DNA of 64,000 nucleotides from Mucilaginibacter_A sp964236465 (GTDB lineage: Bacteria; Bacteroidota; Bacteroidia; Sphingobacteriales; Sphingobacteriaceae): positions 1 through 64,000 of the forward strand of contig CAXSBZ010000001.1 in the NCBI GenBank assembly GCA_964236465.1, read 5' to 3'. Below are positions 8,394 to 16,416 of the stretch, piece after piece. The notes beneath the pieces were generated by a model. The model searched no databases. It saw nothing but the letters and a program-made list of their open reading frames with translations, and was not told the origin of the DNA. The position numbers and the translations under genes were made by a program. Position 1 is the first letter of the stretch, and every line of letters starts with the position of its first letter.

Positions 8394-9437
8394 TTAAGCT
8401 TTTCCTCGTAGTAAAGCCTTGCAAATCTTCCTAACCAATCCTGGGCCTTCATAAATAAAGCCAGTGTATATTTGAACCAAGGAAGCACCTGCTTCTAATT
8501 TCTCCAAAGCATCTGCTGCCGAATGAATGCCGCCGACACCAACAATCGGGAAAGCTTTTCCGGATTTTTCCGACAGATAACGGATTACTTCGGTAGATCG
8601 GTTGACTAATGGTTTGCCGCTCAATCCGCCGGTTTCATTTTTGTTTTTGGGTGAAATCAAGCCTTCGCGGCCAACGGTTGTATTTGTCGCAATTACGCCA
8701 GCAATTCCGCTTTCCATCACCATTTCTACAACGTCGTCCAGCTGTTTATTGCTCAAGTCAGGCGCAATTTTTAGCAGAATCGGGCGCGAAATCCCATTTT
8801 TATTATTCCGTTGCTGCAACGTTTGCAACAGCTTTTTCAATGGTTCTTTTTCCTGCAGTTCGCGCAAGCCAGGCGTATTGGGCGAACTCACATTCACCAC
8901 AAAATAATCTACCACATCAAACAAGCGGTCAAAACAGGTTACATAATCGCTTACCGCATCTTCGTTGGGCGTATTTTTATTTTTGCCGATGTTGCCGCCA
9001 ATGATGAGGTGCAAGGTGCGAGGTGCAGATTGGCGGTATCTGCGAATGCGTTCTGCAACCACCTCAACGCCCTGATTGTTAAAACCCATGCGGTTTATTA
9101 AGGCCTGGTCTTCTTTCAGCCTGAACATCCTGGGTTTCGGGTTTCCGGCTTGTGGCAGCGGCGTAACGGTGCCGATCTCTACAAAACCAAAACCGAGATT
9201 GGTCATCTCAGCCATCATTTCCCCATTCTTATCAAAACCGGCAGCCAAGCCAACCGGATTTTTAAACTTCAACCCAAAAACTTCCCGTTCTAATTCAGGT
9301 TTTTCTATGCTAAAAACAGCATTGCTCAACTTGGATCCGCCCGGAACTCGATTAAAAAGTTTTAAGCTTTGGGTAACAAAATGATGGATTTTTTCAGGAT
9401 CAAACTGAAAAAAAAGCGGACGGAATATTTTGTACAT
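8394..9437 (-). CDS. pyrD: Quinone-dependent dihydroorotate dehydrogenase
   Basis: Class 2 dihydroorotate dehydrogenase of 347 residues, oxidising dihydroorotate to orotate with FMN and passing electrons to membrane quinone (fourth step of pyrimidine synthesis). The N-terminal amphipathic helices (MYKIFRPLFFQFDPEKIHHFV) that dock to the membrane mark class 2. The FMN barrel shows NPVGLAAGFDKNGE, the active-site strand NVSSPNTPGLR with the catalytic serine, ATNTT, and the phosphate-binding GVGGI and QIYTGFIYEGP. Length and order are standard. Downstream of holA on the same strand with a short gap that contains a motif copy. Confidence 0.96.
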   Translation of the reverse strand: MYKIFRPLFFQFDPEKIHHFVTQSLKLFNRVPGGSKLSNAVFSIEKPELEREVFGLKFKNPVGLAAGFDKNGEMMAEMTNLGFGFVEIGTVTPLPQAGNPKPRMFRLKEDQALINRMGFNNQGVEVVAERIRRYRQSAPRTLHLIIGGNIGKNKNTPNEDAVSDYVTCFDRLFDVVDYFVVNVSSPNTPGLRELQEKEPLKKLLQTLQQRNNKNGISRPILLKIAPDLSNKQLDDVVEMVMESGIAGVIATNTTVGREGLISPKNKNETGGLSGKPLVNRSTEVIRYLSEKSGKAFPIVGVGGIHSAADALEKLEAGASLVQIYTGFIYEGPGLVRKICKALLRGKA

Positions 9438-9445
9438 AAAAGCAG

Positions 9446-9470
9446 ATGCTATTTTTAGCAGGTAAAATTC
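9446..9470 (+). repeat. Dispersed motif copy between pyrD and holA
   Basis: Forward copy with core ATGCTATTTTTAGC and tail GGTAAAATTC. It fills nearly the whole 33-base gap between the two genes. Confidence 0.8.
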
Positions 9471-10493
9471 TTAATGCAAAATCTTGTAAATCAATTCTTT
9501 CATCAACTCGCCATGGCCGGCGGTGGAATCCACGCCTTTGCTTTTCACATCATATTCGCGCAGGTAACTGATAATTTGCATGGTTTTACCGAAATTAAAC
9601 GTTTTGCCAGCCTGCTCAAAATCACTTACCCGATACGGGCTGACGCCTAATTCTTTAGCCAGGTTTTGGGGCGATCTGTCTTTAACATATTGATACCGTA
9701 GGATTTTAGTAAAGTAACTGTTTAGCGTTCCCAGTACTACCACAAAAGGATTGGATTTCGGGTTGGCTTCAAAATAATTGATGATGCGGTTGGCTTTCAG
9801 CACGTCCCTCCTGCTTAGCGCAGTTTGCAGCTCAAAAACATTATATTCTTTGCTGATGCCGATATTATCCTGAACATGCTGCGTAGTAATTTCCTGCCCC
9901 GCTGCCACGTTCAGCATCAATTTTTCCAGTTCATTGGCGATTTTAGAAAGGTCATTTCCCAAATATTCTGCCAGTAAAGCGGCAGCTTGCGGTTGTATTC
10001 GATAGTTTTTTGTGCCGACGAAAGTTTCTACAAAAGCCGGTATTTTATTGTCGTAAAGCGGCGTCGATTCAAAAACCAAACCATTTTTTTCGATGGCTTT
10101 GTATGTTTTTTTGCGCTTGTCAAACTTGCCATACTTGTAACAAAAAACCAGCACGGTACTTTGCAAAGGGTTTTCTAAATAAGCCAGAAACGGGTTGATG
10201 TGTTTTTTGCTCTCTTCCTCACTTCCCCACTTCATATCCTGTGCTTCTTTTACCAACACAATTTGGTAATCGGCCATCATCGGATAGCGTTTTGCAGCAT
10301 TCAAAACAGCCATTGTTTCGGTATCTTTTCCGTAGAAAACCGTTTGGTTAAAGCCGCGTTCTGCTTCGCTCAGCAAATCATGTTCTATGTAATTACTGAT
10401 CTCGTCAATAAAAAAAGGCTCATCACCATGCAGCAGGTACAGCGGTTTTAATTTGCGGTTTTTCAGGTCTTTCAGGATTTCGGCTGCAGTCAT
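9471..10493 (-). CDS. holA: DNA polymerase III delta subunit
   Basis: Delta subunit of the clamp loader, 340 residues, which opens the sliding clamp ring. The N-terminal AAA+-like domain begins LKPLYLLHGDEPFFIDEI, as in the family, with a degenerate nucleotide site. The middle carries LAEYLGNDLSKIANELEKL, a hallmark of the second domain, and the C-terminal collar helices follow (FVVVLGTLNSYFTKILRYQY). On the minus strand TAAATTTG (10509-10502) lies only nine bases before the start, so the leader would be very short. The start ATG 10493 matches the family. Confidence 0.93.
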   Translation of the reverse strand: MTAAEILKDLKNRKLKPLYLLHGDEPFFIDEISNYIEHDLLSEAERGFNQTVFYGKDTETMAVLNAAKRYPMMADYQIVLVKEAQDMKWGSEEESKKHINPFLAYLENPLQSTVLVFCYKYGKFDKRKKTYKAIEKNGLVFESTPLYDNKIPAFVETFVGTKNYRIQPQAAALLAEYLGNDLSKIANELEKLMLNVAAGQEITTQHVQDNIGISKEYNVFELQTALSRRDVLKANRIINYFEANPKSNPFVVVLGTLNSYFTKILRYQYVKDRSPQNLAKELGVSPYRVSDFEQAGKTFNFGKTMQIISYLREYDVKSKGVDSTAGHGELMKELIYKILH

Positions 10494-10555
10494 TTCGGCT
10501 GCAAATTTACAAATTCGGTTTAGGTTTGATGTAGTTTTATGCTGATTTTAGCCGC

Positions 10556-11014
10556 ATGGAACTTTTTTGCCCGCTCAATTTGCCGCCCTACCCTTTTAAA
10601 ATTACAGAGCAAAACGGGCAATATTTTTTGTTTGATGACATCCGCAAAAAAACAATATTGATAACGCCCGAAGAATGGGTGCGCCAGCATTTCGTTCAAT
10701 ATTTGATGGCACAAAAGAAGTATCCCAAAGCTTTGATCCAACTGGAAGGTGGCATGAAACTAAACAATCTATCCAAACGAACCGATATTTTGGTTTATAA
10801 TTCTTTGGCAGAAAAAATTTTACTGGTTGAGTGCAAAGCTCCAAGTATAAAAATTACCCAAAAAGTTTTTGACCAGATTGCCAGATATAATATAGTGCAT
10901 CAGGTGCCGCTGCTGGCCGTAACAAATGGCCTGGAACATTTTTATTGCAGGATTGATTTTGCATCCAAAAAGTATTTTTTTTTGGATGAACTGCCTGATT
11001 ATCAATATAATTAA
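10556..11014 (+). CDS. HsdR N-terminal-like PD-(D/E)xK protein
   Basis: Protein of 152 residues resembling the N-terminal nuclease domain of type I restriction HsdR subunits (PF13588 type). The PD-(D/E)xK core is visible as D77 (RTDILVYN) and E92-x-K94 (LVECKAPS). There is no helicase motor, methylase or specificity gene near, so it is not a restriction system. Standing alone next to holA is a usual arrangement in Bacteroidota, which suggests a housekeeping role in DNA metabolism; that role is inference. It is divergent from holA with a 62-base gap. Confidence 0.85.
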   Translation: MELFCPLNLPPYPFKITEQNGQYFLFDDIRKKTILITPEEWVRQHFVQYLMAQKKYPKALIQLEGGMKLNNLSKRTDILVYNSLAEKILLVECKAPSIKITQKVFDQIARYNIVHQVPLLAVTNGLEHFYCRIDFASKKYFFLDELPDYQYN

Positions 11015-11096
11015 AAGAAAAGTTTGTAACACGCCGCCAGGTTTTGGTAAAAATAGAAAACCGTTTATTTGTATGATTCTAAGCAAAAGCTTAACG

Positions 11097-11123
11097 CCGA
11101 TTTTAGGTTGATAAAAGAAGCAT
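11097..11123 (-). repeat. Dispersed motif, exact core
   Basis: Reverse copy: CGATTTTAGGTT then exact core GATAAAAGAAGCAT, in the 114-base gap between convergent genes. Confidence 0.9.
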
Positions 11124-11128
11124 CAGCC

Positions 11129-12370
11129 TTAAAATACTTCACCCAGGTTTACAAATAAACCGTGCGAACCATTTTGCCCGATACCGTAATCGATGCAAAT
11201 ATTGGTATCCGAACGCTTATTAAATTTGATCCGCAAACCCGGCCCGTAACCCGGCTGTACGGTTTGAAAACGGTTGGCCGGATAATCTGTAAAACTTTCG
11301 CCGTTTACAAATAAAACACCTCCCAGCAAACCATTTCTGGTAAAATCAACGCGATATTCTGCTTCTGCATAAAGCATATCTGTTCCGCGAAACCGGCCTT
11401 GCACATAGCCTCTGCCGGTATTTCCGCCCATATCCCAGCCAACGCTTGGCAAATCAAAATAAGGCGGATGTCCGCTCAGCGTAAATACATCTAGCGACCA
11501 AAAAGCCAGCAAACTATTTCCGTTTTTAGATAAAGGAATGTATTTACGAAAATCAAATGTTAAAGATCGCCAGTTGACATCGCTGCCCAACAAAGTTAAA
11601 TTTGGCCGGTAAATCAGGTTAGCATAAGTACCGCTTTGCGGATTGATAGAACTTTTGCGGTTATCGTACAATAAATTATAAGTGATGCCGGAGGAAACAG
11701 ATTTGGTTGTTTGGCCATAATTTTGGTAACCGGTAATTTCCTGCATGGCTAGCCCGTTTTGAACAATGTTGAAGTGATAATCCAGCGCATAACCAATGCC
11801 GCCATAAAAGTTTTTGGTGAGTTCTTTCAAAACGGTTTCGTAAAAACGCAGGAAGCCATATTTGATTGGGTTTAAATTATCCGAAGACGTTGCACTGCCT
11901 AAACCATAAGTATTTTCCGGAAATTGATATAATCGCCAATCGCCCACCAAGTTGTACTTATTATCTTTCGTCCAGATATTGGAACCAACTCGAAAAGTGA
12001 TCTGGCTGCGCTGGTTATAACCCAGATTGGTATTGATGGATGATAGATTCTCATGTTCTTTTGGTTCCACAAAAAACGCCACATTGCCCGTTAAACCTGC
12101 AGCAAAACCGGTAGAAAGGGTATAACCAGCCGAGGGGACGATTGAAAAATTGAACTGCTTGGGAGTCGAAAAAACGTCTGTTGTCCCTTTTTTGTGGAAA
12201 ATCTGATGAATCAGATCCAGAATATCTTTTTGTTTTGCCAGGCTGTCTTGCAGCTTTTTGGTGGAGTCAGAAACAGCTGGTGTTACAGAAATTCCGGGTT
12301 GGGCAAATATTTTTCCGGCAAAAGCAATTGAGAAAATACTGTACAGGACAACTTTTGCGCGTATCGTCAT
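11129..12370 (-). CDS. Outer-membrane barrel protein, BamA/surface-antigen type
   Basis: Outer-membrane protein of 413 residues. A signal peptide (MTIRAKVVLYSIFSIAFAGKIFA, AQP) is followed by a short helical linker and then a 16-strand-type barrel resembling the C-terminal bacterial surface antigen domain of Omp85 proteins, with no room for POTRA repeats. It ends LFVNLGEVF with a terminal Phe. Short Omp85-like barrels of this type are frequent in Bacteroidota; partner and cargo are unknown. Confidence 0.8.
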   Translation of the reverse strand: MTIRAKVVLYSIFSIAFAGKIFAQPGISVTPAVSDSTKKLQDSLAKQKDILDLIHQIFHKKGTTDVFSTPKQFNFSIVPSAGYTLSTGFAAGLTGNVAFFVEPKEHENLSSINTNLGYNQRSQITFRVGSNIWTKDNKYNLVGDWRLYQFPENTYGLGSATSSDNLNPIKYGFLRFYETVLKELTKNFYGGIGYALDYHFNIVQNGLAMQEITGYQNYGQTTKSVSSGITYNLLYDNRKSSINPQSGTYANLIYRPNLTLLGSDVNWRSLTFDFRKYIPLSKNGNSLLAFWSLDVFTLSGHPPYFDLPSVGWDMGGNTGRGYVQGRFRGTDMLYAEAEYRVDFTRNGLLGGVLFVNGESFTDYPANRFQTVQPGYGPGLRIKFNKRSDTNICIDYGIGQNGSHGLFVNLGEVF

Positions 12371-12398
12371 CCTAATTTTGATGTGGTAAAAGAAGCAT
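12371..12398 (-). repeat. Dispersed motif copy between two minus-strand genes
   Basis: Reverse copy CCTAATTTTGATGT then core GGTAAAAGAAGCAT; it abuts the start codon of the barrel gene. Confidence 0.85.
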
Positions 12399-12436
12399 GG
12401 CAGTTAGACGAAGGAAAGCGTTAATGGTTTGAAAAA

Positions 12437-12820
12437 TTAAATTCCGGTGAAAAATTCTTCCAGCGAACCAAAATAGGCCGAGTTCCAGCCTTCTACAATA
12501 TCATCATAATCTTCATCCGGGATGTTGGTGTGTTTCAGTTCTGCGGAAGTACCGTGCTTGTCGGGATGCAGCTTGATGGTAACGATGGATTCAGCAGCCT
12601 GCTCGCCAAAATACCATTGCTGCACCAGCTTTTTTCCTGCTTCAAATTCGAGGTTTTTCCCCTGGATGCTGCCTTCCCACAAAGAAAATTCGGTATTGGG
12701 TTCGGCAAGCATTTCAGCCTGTTCGCCCGTCCAGATCTCAATGCTGACCGGATTTGTTAAAGCCAGATAAACTTCTTCGGGAGTAGCCGGAAGCAGGTAA
12801 TATTTTTTATAATCTTTCAT
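12437..12820 (-). CDS. START-like/AHSA1-type lipid-binding fold protein
   Basis: Protein of 127 residues of the SRPBCC helix-grip fold. The pattern KKYYLLPATPEEVYLALTNPVSIEIWTG is the usual beta-helix start of AHSA1/START-like proteins, where it lines a hydrophobic cavity; the C-terminal helix is YDDIVEGWNSAYFGSLEEFF. Small acidic proteins like this occur in most Bacteroidota genomes, without a settled ligand. Co-directional with the barrel gene 66 bases downstream. Confidence 0.8.
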   Translation of the reverse strand: MKDYKKYYLLPATPEEVYLALTNPVSIEIWTGEQAEMLAEPNTEFSLWEGSIQGKNLEFEAGKKLVQQWYFGEQAAESIVTIKLHPDKHGTSAELKHTNIPDEDYDDIVEGWNSAYFGSLEEFFTGI

Positions 12821-12872
12821 TTCAAGGTTCGGATTCCGGGCGAAGAAAAGTAATCAGCTGCATAAAAAGCGC

Positions 12873-13505
12873 TCAATACAACTGCGGGTTCAAGCCTTTA
12901 ATCAGTTCATTCAATTCATGGCCGCTTTCTTTCAAAAATTCAATGGCTTCAACAAGTGTCTGGTCCGCGTTTATCGCCTGATCCAGCACATTCACCAAAC
13001 CTAGGATATTTGCCAGTGGTTTGCGGGCCAAATGAAAGTTTGAATAGGCTATTTTTTTAAGCTGGTAGTTTTTGTCTTTCAAGTCAACTCCTTCCACAAA
13101 AGCATCTTCCAGCATAGTGCGGTACAGTTTCTTCTCAGTAATATCCGTCATTGTGAAAAGCCTTGCTGCCGTTCCGCGATACAAAATCGGCGTAATCACC
13201 GCTTCTACAAATGTGATTTTGCCTGTTTTGCTGATCAGGCTTAATTCTTTTTTAAATTGATTTTGTGTTGATGATGCTTCTTTTATCAACCCTAAATGCT
13301 GCTGCTTTTTGGCGTGTAGAATGGTTTCTACGGCTTGTGGCAATATTTCCACATCCATATTATAACCGGTGATTTTGATTACAGCATCGTTCATATCCAA
13401 AATCAATTTGCAGTTGTCATCTGCAATCAGCATTGGCTGGTTGTGGGTTAAAAAGAAACTTTTCAGGCTTTTATCTTCAAAATCTAACATCGGGCTTGTA
13501 CACAT
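12873..13505 (-). CDS. PAS protein ending in a kinase dimerisation segment, no ATPase domain
   Basis: Protein of 210 residues. Residues about 10-130 form a PAS domain (MLIADDNCKLILDMNDAVIKITGY, ending TMTDITEKK). A helix then leads to NFHLARKPLANILGLVNVL, which aligns with the SHELRxPLxxxLGL box of histidine kinases and keeps the histidine. The protein stops after the second helix, so no ATP-binding domain exists. It could be a phosphotransfer or docking partner or a degenerate kinase. A second protein with the same design lies at 46047-48350. An exact motif core lies inside at 13274-13297. Confidence 0.8.
   Translation of the reverse strand: MCTSPMLDFEDKSLKSFFLTHNQPMLIADDNCKLILDMNDAVIKITGYNMDVEILPQAVETILHAKKQQHLGLIKEASSTQNQFKKELSLISKTGKITFVEAVITPILYRGTAARLFTMTDITEKKLYRTMLEDAFVEGVDLKDKNYQLKKIAYSNFHLARKPLANILGLVNVLDQAINADQTLVEAIEFLKESGHELNELIKGLNPQLY
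13274..13297 (+). repeat. Dispersed motif inside the PAS gene, exact core
   Basis: Forward copy, exact core ATGCTTCTTTTATC, weaker tail CCCTAAAT. Confidence 0.85.
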
Positions 13506-13670
13506 GGTTATAACTTTACAGAAACAATAAACACTTTGACAACAGCTATTTTCTTCAAAGCAAATATATCTTTTAAAAATTGTGCTTTAATTTAAATAAA
13601 TTTTTAGTGGATTCTACGCTTTCAATTTTTAAATCTGCTTACGTTTGTTTATCATTTTGCAATATCCAGG

Positions 13671-13799
13671 CCAATTTACGTACGATAAAAGAAGCATACG
13701 GTTTTTTGGCCTGATGATACAGGAAGTTTTCCTGACAATCCGCGCTGTAGTTTTATATTTCAGCTTTACGATTTGATGCTTCTTTTATCAACCCAAAAC
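13671..13799. repeat. Inverted pair of the dispersed motif upstream of guaB
   Basis: Reverse copy 13671-13697 (CCAATTTACGTAC, exact core GATAAAAGAAGCAT) and forward copy 13776-13799 (exact core ATGCTTCTTTTATC). A weaker third copy (GTAAAAACAGTAT) lies at 13894-13907. The 439-base gap 13506-13944 otherwise holds only the guaB promoter and AT-rich sequence. Confidence 0.88.
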
Positions 13800-13904
13800 C
13801 TGTATCATTTGTCAACTAAAAAATCCCGGTAACGGCATCAGAAAAACCAGTTTTTATCAAAACAAACTAAATTAAACCCGCAGAAAAACCTATCGTAAAA
13901 ACAG

Positions 13905-13912
13905 TATCTTTG
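13905..13912 (+). promoter_or_regulatory. Probable -7 element of guaB
   Basis: TATCTTTG fits TAnnTTTG and lies 33 bases before the guaB start. No good -33 TTG is visible. It overlaps the tail of a weak copy of the dispersed motif. Confidence 0.4.
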
Positions 13913-13944
13913 CCCCGCAAATAATAACCCCAAAATTGTTTGCT

Positions 13945-15414
13945 ATGCCATTTGACCCTGCCAAATTTGTTGCCGAAGGTTTAACTTATGACGATGTACT
14001 GCTCGTTCCGGCTTACTCCGAAGTTTTGCCGCGCGATGTGGATACCAAATCATTTCTCACCCGAAAAATAAAACTGAACGTTCCGATTGTTTCTGCGGCG
14101 ATGGACACCGTTACCGAAGCTGCTTTGGCCATTGCCATTGCCCAAGCCGGCGGCATCGGGATGCTGCACAAAAACCTGAGCATTGCCTTGCAAGCGGATG
14201 AGGTGCGCAAAGTAAAACGCTCGGAAAGCGGCATGATCCAGGACCCGGTGACGCTGAAAGTGGATGCTATTATTGCTGATGCGGTGAAAATGATGAAGGA
14301 ATTCAGGATCGGCGGCATCCCGATTGTGGATGGCGGCCATAAATTAACCGGGATTATTACTAACCGCGATCTGCGTTTTCAAAAAGACATGGGCATTCCG
14401 GTTCGGGACGTGATGACGAAAGAAAACCTGATCACGGCACCGTTGGGAACAGATTTGACCCAGGCTGAAGCCATCCTTCAAAACCACAAAATTGAAAAAC
14501 TGCCGGTGGTTGATGCCGATGGCCGGTTGACAGGTTTGATCACGTTTAAAGATATTCAAAAATTTAAAAACTATCCGGCCGCCTGCAAAGATGAGCACGG
14601 CCGTTTGCGTGTGGGTGCTGCGGTTGGCGTAACGGCCGATACGATGGAACGTGTGGATGCGCTGGTAAAAGCTGGTGTGGATGTGATTACGATTGATACG
14701 GCGCACGGCCACTCTAAAGGTGTAATTGAGCGGCTAAAAGAAGTAAAAGTCAAATATCCTGATTTGCAAGTAATTGTAGGCAACGTAGCCACCGGCGAAG
14801 GTGCAAAAGCTTTGGCGGATGCCGGTGCAGATGCGGTGAAAGTGGGTATCGGTCCGGGTTCTATTTGCACCACGCGGATTATTGCCGGTGTTGGTGTGCC
14901 GCAATTATATGCTGTTTACGAGTGTGCCAAAGCATTGGAAGGCACTGGTGTTCCGGTGATTGCGGATGGTGGAATCAAGCATACGGGCGATATCCCGAAG
15001 GCGATTGCCGCCGGTGCAAGTTCGATTATGGCAGGTTCGCTGTTTGCTGGTGTGGAAGAATCTCCTGGAGAAATTATTATTTATGAAGGCCGCCGTTTCA
15101 AATCTTACCGCGGCATGGGTTCTATTGAGGCGATGGAACAAGGCTCGAAAGACCGCTATTTTCAAGATGTGGAAGATGACATTAAGAAATTAGTGCCCGA
15201 AGGAATCGTGGGCCGCGTGCCGGTAAAAGGCAGTTTGGCCGAAGTAATGTACCAATACATCGGCGGTTTGCGTGCCAGCATGGGCTATTGCGGTGCCGCT
15301 AACATTGAAGCTTTGCAGAAGGCGAAGTTTGTGCGCATCACTTCTGCCGGCATCCGCGAATCGCATCCGCATGATATTACGATTACTAAGGAAGCACCGA
15401 ATTATACGAGGTAG
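13945..15414 (+). CDS. guaB: Inosine-5'-monophosphate dehydrogenase
   Basis: Converts IMP to XMP with NAD, the committed step of GMP synthesis. The 489-residue protein has the barrel start LTYDDVLLVPAYSEVLP, a CBS pair (about residues 97-205), the NAD-side DTAHGHS, the active-site loop GIGPGSICTT with catalytic C308, the IMP-binding ADGGIKHTGDI, and the mobile flap EGIVGRVPVKG. The start at ATG 13945 (MPFDPAKFVAEG) is preferred to an in-frame TTG nine bases earlier. The CBS pair probably senses nucleotides. A motif copy follows the stop codon. Confidence 0.97.
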   Translation: MPFDPAKFVAEGLTYDDVLLVPAYSEVLPRDVDTKSFLTRKIKLNVPIVSAAMDTVTEAALAIAIAQAGGIGMLHKNLSIALQADEVRKVKRSESGMIQDPVTLKVDAIIADAVKMMKEFRIGGIPIVDGGHKLTGIITNRDLRFQKDMGIPVRDVMTKENLITAPLGTDLTQAEAILQNHKIEKLPVVDADGRLTGLITFKDIQKFKNYPAACKDEHGRLRVGAAVGVTADTMERVDALVKAGVDVITIDTAHGHSKGVIERLKEVKVKYPDLQVIVGNVATGEGAKALADAGADAVKVGIGPGSICTTRIIAGVGVPQLYAVYECAKALEGTGVPVIADGGIKHTGDIPKAIAAGASSIMAGSLFAGVEESPGEIIIYEGRRFKSYRGMGSIEAMEQGSKDRYFQDVEDDIKKLVPEGIVGRVPVKGSLAEVMYQYIGGLRASMGYCGAANIEALQKAKFVRITSAGIRESHPHDITITKEAPNYTR

Positions 15415-15419
15415 TTGGG

Positions 15420-15487
15420 ATGCTATTTTTATGAGGGAAAAATTGGGTTGGGTAATTGATGCAATTTTTTGTTGATAAAAGAAGTAT
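15420..15487. repeat. Inverted pair of the dispersed motif after guaB
   Basis: Forward copy 15420-15447 (core ATGCTATTTTTATG, tail AAAAATTGGG) and reverse copy 15462-15487 (CAATTTTTTGTT, core GATAAAAGAAGTAT). They fill the gap between guaB and the nucleotidyltransferase. Confidence 0.85.
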
Positions 15488-15521
15488 GATACTATATCCC
15501 GATAATTATTATCTTGCATAT

Positions 15522-15812
15522 ATGCTGTTGAGAATTGAAATTGAACAAAAGCTAAAGGAAATTAAACCTGTTTTAACAGAACAATTCCACGTGACTGAAA
15601 TTGGCTATTTTGGTTCTTACGCCATCCAACAACATACCGATCAAAGCGATTTAGATTTGTTGGTAGCTTTTTCAAAACCTGTTGGCTGGTCGTTTTTTAC
15701 TTTGGAGAAATTTTTAGAACAAACGCTGGGCATTCCAATAGATTTGGTTACAAAAGATGCTTTAAAAAAGCCAATTAAAGCCGAGATACTTAACCAAGTA
15801 ATTTACATTTGA
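15522..15812 (+). CDS. MNT-type nucleotidyltransferase, orphan
   Basis: Small polymerase-beta-fold nucleotidyltransferase of 96 residues. It shows GYFGSYAIQQ-x4-SDLDLLV, the GS-x-SDxDLxV pattern with two metal-binding aspartates, and a third acidic position in IDLVTKDAL. Such proteins act as antitoxins of HEPN toxins by AMPylating them, but no HEPN gene lies beside it. The frame is open from 15456, but the first 22 codons contain a motif copy and are unlike the family, so ATG 15522 (MLLRIEIEQKL) is chosen. Confidence 0.8.
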   Translation: MLLRIEIEQKLKEIKPVLTEQFHVTEIGYFGSYAIQQHTDQSDLDLLVAFSKPVGWSFFTLEKFLEQTLGIPIDLVTKDALKKPIKAEILNQVIYI

Positions 15813-15842
15813 AGTTTTTTAATTTAAGTTGAACTTTTAAAT

Positions 15843-15980
15843 ATGAATAAAGAATATATTCCATGGATTATATCTGGACTTACCGTTATTGTTTCAACAT
15901 TTGCAGCTTCTATGGCATACTTCAACTATAGATTAAATAAAACTTTGCTTGTTAAAAATAAATTTTCCAAGAAAAAGTGA
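15843..15980 (+). CDS. Small single-span membrane protein, 45 residues
   Basis: Short frame MNKEYIPWIISGLTVIVSTF, one membrane helix (residues 7-27), then a Lys-rich cytoplasmic tail ending KFSKKK. The stop overlaps the GTG start of the next gene (GTGA), which implies coupled translation. AT-rich compared with guaB and valS. I recognise no family. Confidence 0.55.
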   Translation: MNKEYIPWIISGLTVIVSTFAASMAYFNYRLNKTLLVKNKFSKKK

Positions 15981-16360
15981 AACTTTATAGGGAATTATCA
16001 AAAGCAATAGCATTACTTATTATCTATTTACAAGACATTGAATTAAATATTAAACCCTCTATTCAAAATAAAGATGCCACTACTTTGAATCAAATTTCTA
16101 AAGAAATTGAAAGCTATAGCAGCAAAATAGACTACTTAATGATAGAGTCCTACATGCTGATTGCAGAATCTACTTTTTCAGTTATGCAAAAATTGTCTGA
16201 TGAAATGTCTGAAATTAGACCTTTACACGTTAACTTCATAACAGTTGATAAATATAAAGAAGTCATCATTAAAATTAAAGTTCAAGGAGAATATTTAATA
16301 TCTGAATTTAGAAATGATTTGCAAATAGAAAAAATCAGCAAAAATTTAATTAATTTTTAA
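15977..16360 (+). CDS. Uncharacterised helical protein coupled to the small membrane protein
   Basis: Protein of 127 residues starting at GTG 15977, overlapping the preceding small gene by four bases. It is predicted almost entirely helical, with heptad-like patterns (SKEIESYSSKIDYLMIES) and no membrane segment or recognisable motif. Low GC and lysine/isoleucine richness set it apart from the neighbouring genes and hint at recent arrival. Together with the 45-residue membrane protein it forms a two-gene unit ending in a strong terminator. Function unknown. Confidence 0.6.
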   Translation: MKLYRELSKAIALLIIYLQDIELNIKPSIQNKDATTLNQISKEIESYSSKIDYLMIESYMLIAESTFSVMQKLSDEMSEIRPLHVNFITVDKYKEVIIKIKVQGEYLISEFRNDLQIEKISKNLINF

Positions 16361-16365
16361 CACAT

Positions 16366-16404
16366 AAATGGTCAGTATTTACGATACTGACCATTTCGTT
16401 TTTT
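16366..16404. terminator. Bidirectional terminator between the helical gene and valS
   Basis: Perfect 13-base stem AAATGGTCAGTAT (16366-16378) / ATACTGACCATTT (16384-16396), five-base loop, then TTTTTT. Confidence 0.85.
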
Positions 16405-16416
16405 GCAGTTAACATG

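Noticed and set aside
10556..11014. Part of a type I restriction-modification system
   Set aside because: Only the small nuclease-like domain is present, with no motor, methylase or specificity gene; its place beside holA points to a housekeeping protein.
14733..14746. Motif copy in guaB (GCTAAAAGAAGTAA)
   Set aside because: Final bases and AT-rich half are wrong; it encodes the conserved RLKEVK helix.
15456..15521. Upstream extension of the nucleotidyltransferase gene
   Set aside because: The extra codons include an exact part of a motif copy and are not family-like; ATG 15522 is preferred.
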